64,000 nucleotides of DNA, taken from PR03 sp964353555 (GTDB taxonomy: Bacteria > Myxococcota_A > UBA9160 > PR03). The stretch lies in NCBI GenBank assembly GCA_964353555.1, contig CAYGWM010000003.1, positions 19,633 to 83,632 of the forward strand. The letters are read 5' to 3'. Shown here piece by piece: positions 28,507 through 37,349 of the stretch. The notes beneath the pieces were generated by a model. The model saw only the letters and a program-made list of their open reading frames with translations, was not told the origin of the DNA and made no database searches. The position numbers and the translations under genes were made by a program. Position 1 is the first letter of the stretch; every line of letters starts with the position of its first letter.

Positions 28507-29547
28507 GTGAGCGCGCGCGATCCGTTTCTCGGCATCGACGACGAGTTGCGCGTGCTCGTGCGCGCCTGCACCGGCAGCGACCTCGCCGGCATCGAGCGAC
28601 TCACCGGCGCCGGCCTCGCGCACCGTCACTTCTATCGCGTGACGCTGCGCAGCGGCGACCCAGCGACACTGATCGCGCGCGTCGATCGCGGCAAGCCGGC
28701 GCCCGGCGTGCTTCCCGAGCCGCCGCTCGAACCGCTGCGCACCTTTCTGGAAGAGCACCAGCTGCCGGTGCCGAGACGCCTCGGCGGCGAAGCAAAGCGC
28801 GGCATCGATCTACTCGAAGACCTCGGCGATGCCTCGCTCGCGCAGCTGGTGGAGTCCGCGGATGCGGCGCAACGACGCGCGCTCTACCAGGAAGCCTGCG
28901 CGCTGGTGCCGCGCCTGCAGCGGCTCGTCGATCCGAGCGGTCGCGTGCCCGCCTTTGGTCGCCGACTCGATAGGGCGCTGGTGCACGTCAAGGCGTTGCG
29001 CTTCGCAACGAGCGGCCTGCCCGTCGTGCTCGGTCGCGCGGCGACCGCCGCGGAGCAGCGCGTCGTGTTCGCGGCCTTCGAGACGGTCGCCGCCTTGGCG
29101 GCCAGCGCGCCGCAGCGACTGGCGCACCGCGACTTCCAGAGCAAGAACTTGATCCAGCGCCGGCATCCCCGGGTTCTCGCGATGATCGACCTGCAGGGCG
29201 CCCTGCTGGCGCCGCCCGAGTACGACCTCGTCTGCTTGCTCCGCGACTCCTACGTAGTGCTCGCGGACGACGAGTGTGCCGCGCTCGCCGAGCAGGTGCG
29301 CCCCGCGCTGCCCGATGCGCCCGACGCGGACGAGTTCGCGCAGCGCTTCGACCTGCTGACGATCACGCGCAAGGCAAAGGACTTCGCGCTGTTCCACGAA
29401 GTCGCGGCACGCGGCGACGCGGCTTGGCTGCGCTACGCACCGGCCACGCTCGGCTATGTACGGCGCGCGCTGGCGCGCGTCGGGCCGTTGAACGCGAGCC
29501 TCGCGCGACTCGCCGACCTGCTCGGAGACGAAGCATGCGCGCGATGA
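28507..29547 (+). CDS. amgK: AmgK-like anomeric sugar kinase (MurNAc/GlcNAc 1-kinase)
   Basis: Aminoglycoside-phosphotransferase-fold kinase of 346 residues with the catalytic loop HRDFQSKNLI (about residues 207-216) and metal-binding DLQG. AmgK phosphorylates recovered MurNAc at C1 in the cell-wall recycling route that bypasses de novo UDP-MurNAc synthesis. The assignment leans on the next gene, murU, which encodes the following enzyme and overlaps it by 13 bases. Start GTG at 28507, 7 bases after the preceding stop. Confidence 0.87.
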   Translation: MSARDPFLGIDDELRVLVRACTGSDLAGIERLTGAGLAHRHFYRVTLRSGDPATLIARVDRGKPAPGVLPEPPLEPLRTFLEEHQLPVPRRLGGEAKRGIDLLEDLGDASLAQLVESADAAQRRALYQEACALVPRLQRLVDPSGRVPAFGRRLDRALVHVKALRFATSGLPVVLGRAATAAEQRVVFAAFETVAALAASAPQRLAHRDFQSKNLIQRRHPRVLAMIDLQGALLAPPEYDLVCLLRDSYVVLADDECAALAEQVRPALPDAPDADEFAQRFDLLTITRKAKDFALFHEVAARGDAAWLRYAPATLGYVRRALARVGPLNASLARLADLLGDEACAR

Positions 29548-30470
29548 TCCTCGCGGCCGGGCTCGGGACGCGGATGCGGCCGTTCTCGACGCTGCGCCCG
29601 AAGCCGATCCTGCCGGTGCGCGGCGTCCCGTTGCTTGCCTATCCGCTCGCCTGGCTGGCGCATCAAGGCGTGCGCGAAGTGATCGTGAACCTGCACCATT
29701 TCCCCGCGGCCACGCGCGCGGTCGCGGAGCAGTGGGCGCCGCCGGGCCTGCGCGTGCACTTCTCCGAGGAGCCGCTGCTGCTCGACACCGGCGGCGGCAT
29801 CCGCCGAGCCGCCGCATTCCTGCGCGAGAGCGACCCGAGCCTGGTGATCTCGGGCGACATGATCCTCGACCTCGATCTCGAGGCGCTGCGAGAGCGCCAT
29901 CGCGCGCGCGGCGACGCCGCAACGCTGGTGCTGCGCGACGACCCGCGCGCCGCGCGCTTTGGTACGATCGGCGTCGACGCGGCCGGGCGCATTCGACGCA
30001 TTGCGAGCCGCTTCGATCTAGGCGGCGAAGAACGGGCGGGCATCTACGTGAGCGTGAACCTGTTCGCCGCACGCGCCTTCGATTCGCTACCCGAACGCGA
30101 CGTGTTCTCGCATCTCGATGATTGGCTCGCACCGCGCCTCGCTGCGGGCGCCGCCGACATCTACGGCGAAGTGCTCGCGCCGAGCGAATGTCGATGGGAC
30201 CCGGTAGGAACCCCGGCAGAGTATCTGGATGCGAACCTGCACCCCCAGCGACTGTCGTATTTCGATGCAGACGCGCGCGCCCGCGCGATCGGCGCGCGCC
30301 TCGAAGGCGATCTCGTGGTCGGCGCCGGCGCCACGCTGGGCCGCGGCGTCGTACTCGAGCGCGCCGTGGTGTGGGACGGCGAACGGGTACCCGACGGCTT
30401 CTGCGGTCGCGGTGGCATCTATGCGGGCGGAACCTTCCACGCCGTCACCGCGGAGCGCGACGCCGGATGA
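29535..30470 (+). CDS. murU: MurU-like MurNAc-1-phosphate uridylyltransferase
   Basis: Nucleotidyltransferase of 311 residues with the signature AAGLGTRMRPFS...RPKPILPV at the N-terminus and SGDMILDLDL for the metal site. Next to amgK it should make UDP-MurNAc from MurNAc-1-phosphate. The C-terminal 80 residues extend beyond the catalytic fold, with hexapeptide-like GDLVVGAGATLGRGVVLE repeats that Pseudomonas MurU lacks; a mannose-1-phosphate-type transferase is the alternative. Stop overlaps the next gene as ATGA. Confidence 0.85.
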   Translation: MRAMILAAGLGTRMRPFSTLRPKPILPVRGVPLLAYPLAWLAHQGVREVIVNLHHFPAATRAVAEQWAPPGLRVHFSEEPLLLDTGGGIRRAAAFLRESDPSLVISGDMILDLDLEALRERHRARGDAATLVLRDDPRAARFGTIGVDAAGRIRRIASRFDLGGEERAGIYVSVNLFAARAFDSLPERDVFSHLDDWLAPRLAAGAADIYGEVLAPSECRWDPVGTPAEYLDANLHPQRLSYFDADARARAIGARLEGDLVVGAGATLGRGVVLERAVVWDGERVPDGFCGRGGIYAGGTFHAVTAERDAG

Positions 30471-31204
30471 GTCGCTTGACGTTCGTCGGCACCAGCGACG
30501 CGTTCGGCGCCGGCGGAAGGCGCCAATCCGCGATCTTCGTCGAGACGCGAAGCGGCGGCCTGCTACTCGATTGCGCGCCGACCACCAACACGGGTCTCGC
30601 CGCGCTCGACATCCCGCGTGGCGCGATCGATGCGATTGCGGTCTCGCACTTCCACGGCGACCATTTCGCCGGCATTCCAGCTCTGCTGCTGGCCTCGATC
30701 CATGAAGACCAGCGCCGACACGCAATGGTGATCGCGGGGCCACCCGGCGTCGAAAGGCGCGTGCACGAGGCAGCCGACGCGATGGGATACGGTCTCACCG
30801 GTCGTGAGCTGCCGTTCGCGCTGCGCTTCGCCGAGTTGCCGGCGGGACAGCTCGTCGACCTCGGCCCGGCGCGCGTCCGCTCGTTCGCGGTCCAGCATCA
30901 GCCCGATTCCTGCCCGCACGGGCTGGATCTCGAAGTCGATGGACGGCGCGTCGTCTTCAGCGGTGACACCGGTTGGTTTGACGATCTCCCGCAGCACACG
31001 CGCGGCGCCGACCTGTTCCTCTGCGAATGCACCTTCCACGATCCAGTCATCCCCGAGCACATGGCCTACAGCGAGTTGGTCGCGCGTGCGCCGAAATTCG
31101 CGTGCAAGCGGCTGCTGCTGACGCATCTCGGCGCATCGATGAGCGAACGGCGCGGCCTGCTCGAACTCGAAACGGCGGACGACGGACTCAGCATCGAGGT
31201 CTGA
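30467..31204 (+). CDS. MBL-fold metallohydrolase (RNase Z-like)
   Basis: Metallo-beta-lactamase fold enzyme of 245 residues with zinc motif SHFHGDH (near residue 60), later metal ligands in QHQPDSCPHG and SGDTGW, and a final His in LTHLGASM. The layout is of the RNase Z/phosphodiesterase-like group. Its ATGA coupling to murU and its overlap with convergent anmK suggest a role near muropeptide recycling, but no substrate can be assigned. Confidence 0.8.
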   Translation: MSRLTFVGTSDAFGAGGRRQSAIFVETRSGGLLLDCAPTTNTGLAALDIPRGAIDAIAVSHFHGDHFAGIPALLLASIHEDQRRHAMVIAGPPGVERRVHEAADAMGYGLTGRELPFALRFAELPAGQLVDLGPARVRSFAVQHQPDSCPHGLDLEVDGRRVVFSGDTGWFDDLPQHTRGADLFLCECTFHDPVIPEHMAYSELVARAPKFACKRLLLTHLGASMSERRGLLELETADDGLSIEV

Positions 31205-32348
31205 AGCCAGCGCGACCCGGCGCGAACTCGCCGAGCACGGCGGCACGCGACGCGCCGGTGCAGCGCGGCAGATGATTGGGAATGCCGAGCAGCGCGTTGC
31301 GCCCCATCAGTGAGAACGCCATCGCTTCGACGGCGTCGCCTGGAACGCCCTGGCGATCGCTCGGCTCGACGCAGCTCCCGGGTAGCGCCGCCGCCAGCGA
31401 GTCCATCAACGCCGGGTTGCGCGCACCGCCGCCGCACACGAGCAGGCGCGCGGGCGCGCCTCCCAGAAAGTCATGACACGCCCGCGCCACCGCCTCCGCG
31501 GTGAACGCCACCAGCGTCGCAACCAGATCGTCGGTCGCACGGCCGGCGCGCGTCCACGCAGCCGTGAGCGCCTCGCCCTCTGCCCAGCCGTAGCGTTCGC
31601 GACCGGTGGACTTCGGCGGCGCACGGCGCAGGTACTCGTCATCGAGCAACCGGGCGAGCAGCGCCGGATCGACGCGACCGCGCCGGGCGCGCGCGCCATC
31701 GCGGTCCATGCTCTCGCGGCCGTCGCTGCTGCTGCGCACGACGGTGTCGAGCAGCGCGTTGGCCGGGCCGACGTCGAAGGCGAGCACCGCGTCGGGGTCG
31801 CCGCCGCGCGGCAGCCCCGTCAGATTCGCGATACCGCCGAGATTCAGCACCGCGCGCGACTCGCTGGGATCCGCGAGCGCTGCGAGATGGAAGAACGGCG
31901 CCAGCGGCGCGCCCTCGCCGCCCACCGCGAGATCGCGCGGGCGGAAGTCGGCGATCGTCGTTATGCCGGTGCGCTCGGCGATCACCGAGGGGTCGCCGAT
32001 CTGCAGTGTCGCGCGCAGCTCTGGATGATGCGCGACGGTCTGCCCGTGCGAGGCGATCGCATCGATGGCAACGAGCGGCACGCCGGCCTCGCGCGCCACC
32101 GCCACCGCCGCCGCCGCAAATCGCTCGCCGAGCAGCACGTCGAGAGCGGCCAGCTCGCGCAGCACCACGGCGCCGTCGAGTCGCCCCGCGGCGAGTTGGT
32201 GGATGCGGTCCTGCAGCGCGCGGTCGAAGCGCTCGGAGTGGAAGGCAATGAGGCGGAACGGCCGCACCGCCGCGTCGTCGGGCCATTCGACGAGCGCCGC
32301 ATCGACACCGTCCGCCGAGGTCCCCGACATCAATCCGATTACCCGCAT
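31188..32348 (-). CDS. anmK: Anhydro-N-acetylmuramic acid kinase
   Basis: AnmK opens and phosphorylates 1,6-anhydroMurNAc to MurNAc-6-phosphate. The 386-residue protein has the ATP site GLMSGTSADGVDAAL at the N-terminus, IASHGQTV, LQIGDPSVIAERTG and NLGGIANLT, all characteristic. It runs toward the MBL gene and their ends overlap by 17 bp. Placed with amgK and murU, it makes the region a recycling locus; a MurNAc-6-phosphate phosphatase (MupP) is not visible. Confidence 0.96.
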   Translation of the reverse strand: MRVIGLMSGTSADGVDAALVEWPDDAAVRPFRLIAFHSERFDRALQDRIHQLAAGRLDGAVVLRELAALDVLLGERFAAAAVAVAREAGVPLVAIDAIASHGQTVAHHPELRATLQIGDPSVIAERTGITTIADFRPRDLAVGGEGAPLAPFFHLAALADPSESRAVLNLGGIANLTGLPRGGDPDAVLAFDVGPANALLDTVVRSSSDGRESMDRDGARARRGRVDPALLARLLDDEYLRRAPPKSTGRERYGWAEGEALTAAWTRAGRATDDLVATLVAFTAEAVARACHDFLGGAPARLLVCGGGARNPALMDSLAAALPGSCVEPSDRQGVPGDAVEAMAFSLMGRNALLGIPNHLPRCTGASRAAVLGEFAPGRAGFRPRC

Positions 32349-32387
32349 GGCGGCAACATACAGCGAGGGAGCGGCACGGACCTCGGA

Positions 32388-32416
32388 TTGACACCCGAGA
32401 GAGCGACCCCCAGACT
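32388..32416 (+). promoter_or_regulatory. Possible sigma-70 promoter before the small membrane protein
   Basis: Perfect TTGACA at 32388-32393, 17-base spacer, weak -10 CAGACT at 32411-32416, ahead of an AAGGAG-preceded ATG at 32444. Confidence 0.4.
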
Positions 32417-32443
32417 CGACGCCCGACCGAAGGAGCCCCCCCG

Positions 32444-32701
32444 ATGACCCCCAACACCCGCAACCAGGGCGCGCTGATCTGCGCCGGCGCCGGACTCGCC
32501 GCGCTGCTCTTCCTGCTCGGCATCCTGCAAGGCAGCTACTGGGCGCTCGCGATCCCGGTTGCGATCTTCGTGTTCTTCGTGCTCGGACTCACCTTCTGGG
32601 TTGGCTGGACGATTCTGACCGTACAGGTCGAGCCGGAGGCGGAAGTTGCACCGCCCGCCGCCCAGACCGCACCGCCCCAGACCTCCAACACTTCGCGATA
32701 G
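32444..32701 (+). CDS. Small two-helix membrane protein, function unknown
   Basis: An 85-residue protein with two hydrophobic helices (about 10-30 and 33-58) and a Pro/Ala/Thr-rich tail. Not recognised as any family. AAGGAG lies 8 bases before the ATG, and the coding frame is typical of the neighbourhood. It precedes the glycosyltransferase cluster by 12 bases and is probably its first gene. Confidence 0.7.
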   Translation: MTPNTRNQGALICAGAGLAALLFLLGILQGSYWALAIPVAIFVFFVLGLTFWVGWTILTVQVEPEAEVAPPAAQTAPPQTSNTSR

Positions 32702-32713
32702 CCGAGCGGCTCG

Positions 32714-33979
32714 GTGCGAATCGCGCTGCTCACCTATCGCGGCAACATGTATTGCGGCGGTCAGGGAATCTACGCGGCGTACCTCGCCCGCGAGTGGCAG
32801 CGCGCGGGCCACGAGGTCCACGTGGTCGCGGGGCCGCCGCTGCCCACGCTCGATTCCGGCATCGCGCTGCACGAGATTCCGAACGCCAACGTCTTCGGCT
32901 TCCCGATGTCCGAAGTCGTGCGCAAGACCCCCGTGCGGCGACTCTTCGATCCGCTGACGTTCTGGGAACTCGGCGTGTCGCGCTTCGGCGTGTTCGCGGA
33001 GATGCAGACCTTCGGCGCGCGGCTGTTCCTGCGCTGGCCCGAGCTGATGCGCAAGCACCGCTTCGACGTGGTCTTCGACAACCAGTGTCTGTCGTGGGGC
33101 CTGCTCGGGTTGCAGGCGACCGGCGTGCCGGTGGTTTCGGTGATCCACCACCCGCTGCACCTCGACCGCGAGGCGGACTTCGCAATCGACCCGAGCTTCG
33201 TGAAACGCGTGAAGCGCACGCTCTACTTCCCGCTGCTGATGCAGCAGCAGGTGGCGAAGCGGCTGGCGAAGATCGTCACGGTCTCGGAGGCATCGCGCCG
33301 CGAGATCGAGCGCTGCTTCGGGATTCCCGAAAAGGACGTGCGCGTGGTCTACAACGGCACCGACGCGGATCTGTTCGCACCGACGCCGGGACAGCGCGTC
33401 GAGACCGATCTGCTCTTCGTCGGCCGCACCGAAGACCGAAAGAAGGGCATCGGCACGCTACTCCAGGCGATGGCGCTGCTGCCCGAGCACGTGACGCTGA
33501 AGATCATCGATGGGCGTATTCCGGACCACGGCATCGTGCCGCGAATGATCAAGCGGTATGGCATCGAGCACCGCGTCGTACTCGAACGCCGGTGGCTCGA
33601 GCTGCCGGATCTGATCGCGCACTATTCGACCGCCCGCGCTGCGGTGGTCCCGTCGCATTTCGAAGGCTTCGGCTTCCCGGCGAGCGAAGCGATGTCGTGC
33701 GGCATCCCGGTGATTGCGAGCGACGCGGGCGCACTGCCCGAGGTGATCGGGCCCGACGGCCATGCGGGACGCCTGTTTGCGTCGCGCAATCCGCAAGCGC
33801 TCGCAGCGGTGATCGACGAAGTGCTCTCGGATCCGGCGCGCTGCGCGCAGATGGGTCGCAACGCGCGGGCGCGCGTGCAGAGCGTGTTCCGCTGGTCGGA
33901 CGCGGCCGCGCAGCTGGTGGAAGTATTCGAGGAGACGCGGCGTGCTGCTCACGGTCGATCTCGAGCAGCTCGGGGTTAG
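32714..33979 (+). CDS. Family 4-type glycosyltransferase (first of two paralogues)
   Basis: GT-B glycosyltransferase of 421 residues. It has the N-terminal acceptor-domain start YRGNMYCGGQGIYAAYLARE, the middle HHPLHLDRE region, and the C-terminal nucleotide-sugar site with NGTDADLF, FVGRTEDRKKG and the E-x7-E pattern HFEGFGFPASEAMSCG. The start is a GTG. Its end overlaps the methyltransferase by 38 bp. A close paralogue follows that methyltransferase, sharing the YRGNM.CGGQGIY opening. Sugar and acceptor unknown; the cluster suggests a cell-surface glycan or glycolipid. Confidence 0.88.
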   Translation: MRIALLTYRGNMYCGGQGIYAAYLAREWQRAGHEVHVVAGPPLPTLDSGIALHEIPNANVFGFPMSEVVRKTPVRRLFDPLTFWELGVSRFGVFAEMQTFGARLFLRWPELMRKHRFDVVFDNQCLSWGLLGLQATGVPVVSVIHHPLHLDREADFAIDPSFVKRVKRTLYFPLLMQQQVAKRLAKIVTVSEASRREIERCFGIPEKDVRVVYNGTDADLFAPTPGQRVETDLLFVGRTEDRKKGIGTLLQAMALLPEHVTLKIIDGRIPDHGIVPRMIKRYGIEHRVVLERRWLELPDLIAHYSTARAAVVPSHFEGFGFPASEAMSCGIPVIASDAGALPEVIGPDGHAGRLFASRNPQALAAVIDEVLSDPARCAQMGRNARARVQSVFRWSDAAAQLVEVFEETRRAAHGRSRAARG

Positions 33980-34649
33980 CCCCGGCGACCGCCTCCTCGA
34001 CGTCGGCTGCGGCGAGGGACGGCACTGCTTCGGTGCGCTCGAGCGCGGTGCCCGCGTGGTCGGTCTCGACCTCGACCTCGCGTCGCTGCGCAAGGGCCAC
34101 GGACCGCTGCGCGCGCGCTCGAAGGAACTCGGCCGCTCCGGCGTGATGCTGCGCGGCGACGCGTTTCGGTTGCCCTTCGAAGACGCCAGCTTCGACCGCG
34201 CGATCTGCTCCGAAGTGATGGAACACGTCCACGACTACCGTGCCGCGGCCCGCGAGCTTTCGCGCGTGGTGCGACCGGGCGGTACCGCGGCCGTCACCGT
34301 GCCGACGGCGACCAGCGAGCATCTCTACCTGCGCCTCGGCGACGACTACTTCGAATCGCCGGGCGGTCACATCCGCATCTTCCGTCCCAACGATCTGGCT
34401 GCCGCGCTGCGCGACGCGGGTCTCGCACCCACCGGCATCGGCTTCGCGCACGGCTTCCACACGCCGTACTGGGCGTTGCGGTCGGTGGTCGGCTTGCCGC
34501 GCTCGGACGACTCCCGGCTCGTGCAGCTCTACCGGCTCTTCCTGATCAAGGCGACGACGTCGCCGTGGCTCGATCGGATCGAAAAATGGCTGATGAATCG
34601 CATCTGCCCGAAGAGCCTCGTGCTGTACGCGCGGAGGAGCGCGGCATGA
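33942..34649 (+). CDS. Class I SAM-dependent methyltransferase
   Basis: Methyltransferase type 11 of 235 residues with SAM motif LLDVGCGEGRH near residue 22, LDLDLASL (acidic end of strand 2), EVMEHVHDYRAA and RVVRPGG. Located between two glycosyltransferases and overlapping both (38 and 4 bp), so it probably modifies the same glycan or lipid. Starts with GTG. Confidence 0.85.
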   Translation: MLLTVDLEQLGVSPGDRLLDVGCGEGRHCFGALERGARVVGLDLDLASLRKGHGPLRARSKELGRSGVMLRGDAFRLPFEDASFDRAICSEVMEHVHDYRAAARELSRVVRPGGTAAVTVPTATSEHLYLRLGDDYFESPGGHIRIFRPNDLAAALRDAGLAPTGIGFAHGFHTPYWALRSVVGLPRSDDSRLVQLYRLFLIKATTSPWLDRIEKWLMNRICPKSLVLYARRSAA

Positions 34650-35977
34650 GTCGCCCGCTGCGGATTCTCTTCACCGCGTACCGCGGCAACATGCGCTGCG
34701 GCGGTCAGGGAATCTACTTGTGGTTCCTCGCGCGCGAGCTGTCGCGACTCGGGCACCACATCGAAGTGCTGGTCGGGCCGCCCTACCCCGACCCGATGCC
34801 GTTCGCGGGCGACGTCCGCGAACTCCACGACGACCGCTTCTGGGGCAAGTGGTTCATGAAGGACTACGCCCACTTCCTTCCGCGCGACAACCCGGCCTCC
34901 GTGCTCTCACCGCTGCGACTCTGGGGACTCGGAGCGAGTCGCATCGGCTTCTTCCCGGAGCCTGCGGCGTTCAGTGTACGCGCGTTCCGCGAAACGGCAG
35001 CGCGGCTGCGCAAAGGTCGCCGCTATGACCTGGTGCACGACGTCCAGTGTCTCGGCTGGGGACTGCTCGGGATCCGCGCGCTCGGGCTTCCGGTGGTGTC
35101 GACGATCCACCACCCGCTGACGATCGACCGGCGCGCTTCGTTCCGCCGCGACACGAAGCTCTCGGAAGCGGTCGGCACCGTCGAGTTCCACCCGGTCGGG
35201 ATGCAGCGCTTCGTCGCGCGACGCCTCGACGCGATCATCACGTCGTCGAACGCGAGCGCCGGCGAGATCCAGCGGGATTTCGCGATTGCCCCCGAGCGGC
35301 TGCACATGCTCGGCAACGGACTCGACACGGAGCTGTTCCGGCCCGACCCGCAAGTGGAGCGCGTACCCGGCGAGATCCTGTGCGTCGGCCGCACCTCGGA
35401 TCCGAACAAGGGCGTCCCGTTGCTGGTCCGCGCGCTCGCCAAGCTGCCGCCGGACGTGCGCCTGGTGCTGGTGGACGAGGACCATCCGCTGCACGACGCG
35501 AAGGCGCTCGCGGCGAAGTTGGGGATCGCGCCCGAACGGCTGCGCATCACCGGTCGCGTCGAGACCGACGAACTGGTGCGGCTCTATCAGCGGGCCTCGC
35601 TGGTGGTCGTGCCGTCGCTCTACGAGGGCTTCGGGCTGCCGGCGACCGAGGCGATGGCGTGCGGCGCGCCGGTGGTCGCGAGCCACGCGGGCGCGCTACC
35701 CGAAGTGATCCACACGGGTGGCGGCGGCGTGTTGGTCGCTCCGGGCGACCCCGATGCGCTGGCGAAGGGTATCGCGACACTGCTCGAACAACCCGACGCG
35801 CGCGCGCGCCTCGGCGCCGAGGCACGGCCGCGCATCGTCGCAGCCTACTCGTGGCCGCGCATCGCTTCTCTCACGGCCGAGCTCTACCGACGCGTGCGTA
35901 GCGCCCGCGGGCGACCGACCAGCACCACGACGTCGGCGAGCGACGGCGAGCGCAGCGCCAACGTGTCGAGCGTCTGA
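34646..35977 (+). CDS. Family 4-type glycosyltransferase (second paralogue)
   Basis: GT-B enzyme of 443 residues, visibly homologous to the one at 32714 along its length: same YRGNMRCGGQGIYLWFLARE opening, HHPLTIDR, NGLDTELF, CVGRTSDPNKG and YEGFGLPATEAMACG. Starts with ATGA overlapping the methyltransferase stop. Its last 94 bases overlap the 3' end of the minus-strand methyltransferase, which is unusually long for convergent genes; the tail past GRPTSTTTS is low complexity and may be a stop-codon read-on rather than functional. Confidence 0.88.
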   Translation: MSRPLRILFTAYRGNMRCGGQGIYLWFLARELSRLGHHIEVLVGPPYPDPMPFAGDVRELHDDRFWGKWFMKDYAHFLPRDNPASVLSPLRLWGLGASRIGFFPEPAAFSVRAFRETAARLRKGRRYDLVHDVQCLGWGLLGIRALGLPVVSTIHHPLTIDRRASFRRDTKLSEAVGTVEFHPVGMQRFVARRLDAIITSSNASAGEIQRDFAIAPERLHMLGNGLDTELFRPDPQVERVPGEILCVGRTSDPNKGVPLLVRALAKLPPDVRLVLVDEDHPLHDAKALAAKLGIAPERLRITGRVETDELVRLYQRASLVVVPSLYEGFGLPATEAMACGAPVVASHAGALPEVIHTGGGGVLVAPGDPDALAKGIATLLEQPDARARLGAEARPRIVAAYSWPRIASLTAELYRRVRSARGRPTSTTTSASDGERSANVSSV

Positions 35978-36675
35978 AGCGCGCCGAACGCCAGCGCGCG
36001 CGGCAAGCGCTCGACCAGCCGCGTCCACGGACGCCAGCCCCAGCCGAGCGACACGCCGACCACGCGCACCAGATCGAGCGAGCGCGCCGCCTGCTCGCGC
36101 ATCAAGTCGACGTCGTAGCGCGTGAAGTGATCGGCCGGCACATCGTAGTGACGCCGCCCACGGCGCGGCGCGGCGCCGCTCCGCAGTTCCGCAATCGCGT
36201 CCTGCGCGCGCGCCAGTCGGCACGCGAGCGAATCGAAGTTCGCGATCGCCAGCACCACGCGACCGCCCTGCCGGGTCACGCGCGCCATCTCGGCGATCGC
36301 GAGTTCGGGCCGGTCGAAGTGGTCGATGGCGCCCTTGCAGAGCGCGGCGTCGAAACTCTCGGCTGCGAACGGCAGCGCGTCGGACCAGCCGCGCACCCAG
36401 CAGGGAATCCGCCCGCTCGCCTTCGCGGACACGAGCTTCGCCCAGGCCGTCATGCGCGCCGATGGTTCCGCGCCCACCACGTCGGCGCCGCGCGCCGCGA
36501 GCGCGATCGAGTCCTGCCCGAAGCCGCTCGCGACGTCGAGGATGCGACGACCCGGTGCGGCTTCGGCCATCGCGAGCGTCACTTCGGTCATGCGCTCGAA
36601 GAGCAGTTGGCTGTCGCGCGTCGTCCCGGTCGGGATGACGTCGCTCATGTCCCTGTCGAGGTCGACGACGCGCAT
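35884..36675 (-). CDS. SAM-dependent methyltransferase (UbiE-like)
   Basis: Methyltransferase of up to 263 residues with LDVASGFGQDSIALA, a VVGAEPS strand-2 end and RVTRQGGRVVL. The start could be 36675 or the internal ATG at 36648 (MSDVIPTGT); ribosome sites are weak at both. Convergent with the glycosyltransferase with a 94-bp overlap. Probably part of the same glycan cluster although on the opposite strand. Confidence 0.82.
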   Translation of the reverse strand: MRVVDLDRDMSDVIPTGTTRDSQLLFERMTEVTLAMAEAAPGRRILDVASGFGQDSIALAARGADVVGAEPSARMTAWAKLVSAKASGRIPCWVRGWSDALPFAAESFDAALCKGAIDHFDRPELAIAEMARVTRQGGRVVLAIANFDSLACRLARAQDAIAELRSGAAPRRGRRHYDVPADHFTRYDVDLMREQAARSLDLVRVVGVSLGWGWRPWTRLVERLPRALAFGALQTLDTLALRSPSLADVVVLVGRPRALRTRR

Positions 36676-36744
36676 GGGGGGCCCAACGTAGGGGAGCCGT
36701 TCGATGCGTCGAGTGCGCTGCGCGGCTGCGCCCGAGCTCGTCCC

Positions 36745-37098
36745 TCAGAACCTTCCGGCGACGTGATTCTCGAGCAGCTCGGCGAGTCCCGGGTCGACTT
36801 CGTCGAAGCGGATTCCGAGACGCGAGCCGGCCACCCACGCGACGTGTCCGTCGAGCGCGAGGGGCAAAGAAATCCCGGGCAACGCGAACTCGCAGACGAG
36901 CGCCGCGGCGGGCGCGAGCGGTTCGCCCGGAACTTCGATGCCGATCCCAGCGGGCGAGAGATCGCGCGCGGTGGCGAGTCGCCGCTGACCGTCCGCGCTG
37001 ATCTCCACCCACCCATCGAACGGCGTGCGGGGTTTCTCTCGTCGACGCTCGCCTTCCACCAAAACCTCCGCGTGCTTCGAGCAAACCGTGCGAGCCAT
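36745..37098 (-). CDS. PilZ-domain protein (c-di-GMP receptor)
   Basis: A single PilZ domain of 117 residues. RREKPR supplies RxxxR and DLSPAGIGIEV supplies the D/NxSxxG motif, so c-di-GMP binding is expected. Stands alone between the glycan cluster and the coiled-coil membrane protein, 250 bp from the next gene. It could connect c-di-GMP to pili or surface glycans, but only position suggests that. Confidence 0.85.
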   Translation of the reverse strand: MARTVCSKHAEVLVEGERRREKPRTPFDGWVEISADGQRRLATARDLSPAGIGIEVPGEPLAPAAALVCEFALPGISLPLALDGHVAWVAGSRLGIRFDEVDPGLAELLENHVAGRF

Positions 37099-37349
37099 GG
37101 GTTCGCTCCATCGATCGATCGCGCAGCCAGGCGATCGGTTCGAGTCTGCAACGGGTCGTGCAGGTCGAATGCAGCGATCTCGCCGATATGCGCGTGTCGG
37201 CTCGCAGTCCCGCGAGCCTCGTGTTCCTCATGCAAGAAGCGTGCGCCTGGCTGCGCGACTGGGAAACGCCCCCATGGTGCACGCGGGAACCCCGCACGAA
37301 CGTCCCCAGGACTGGGGAACGCTGCGGGCCAGACTATGCTGTCGAATCG

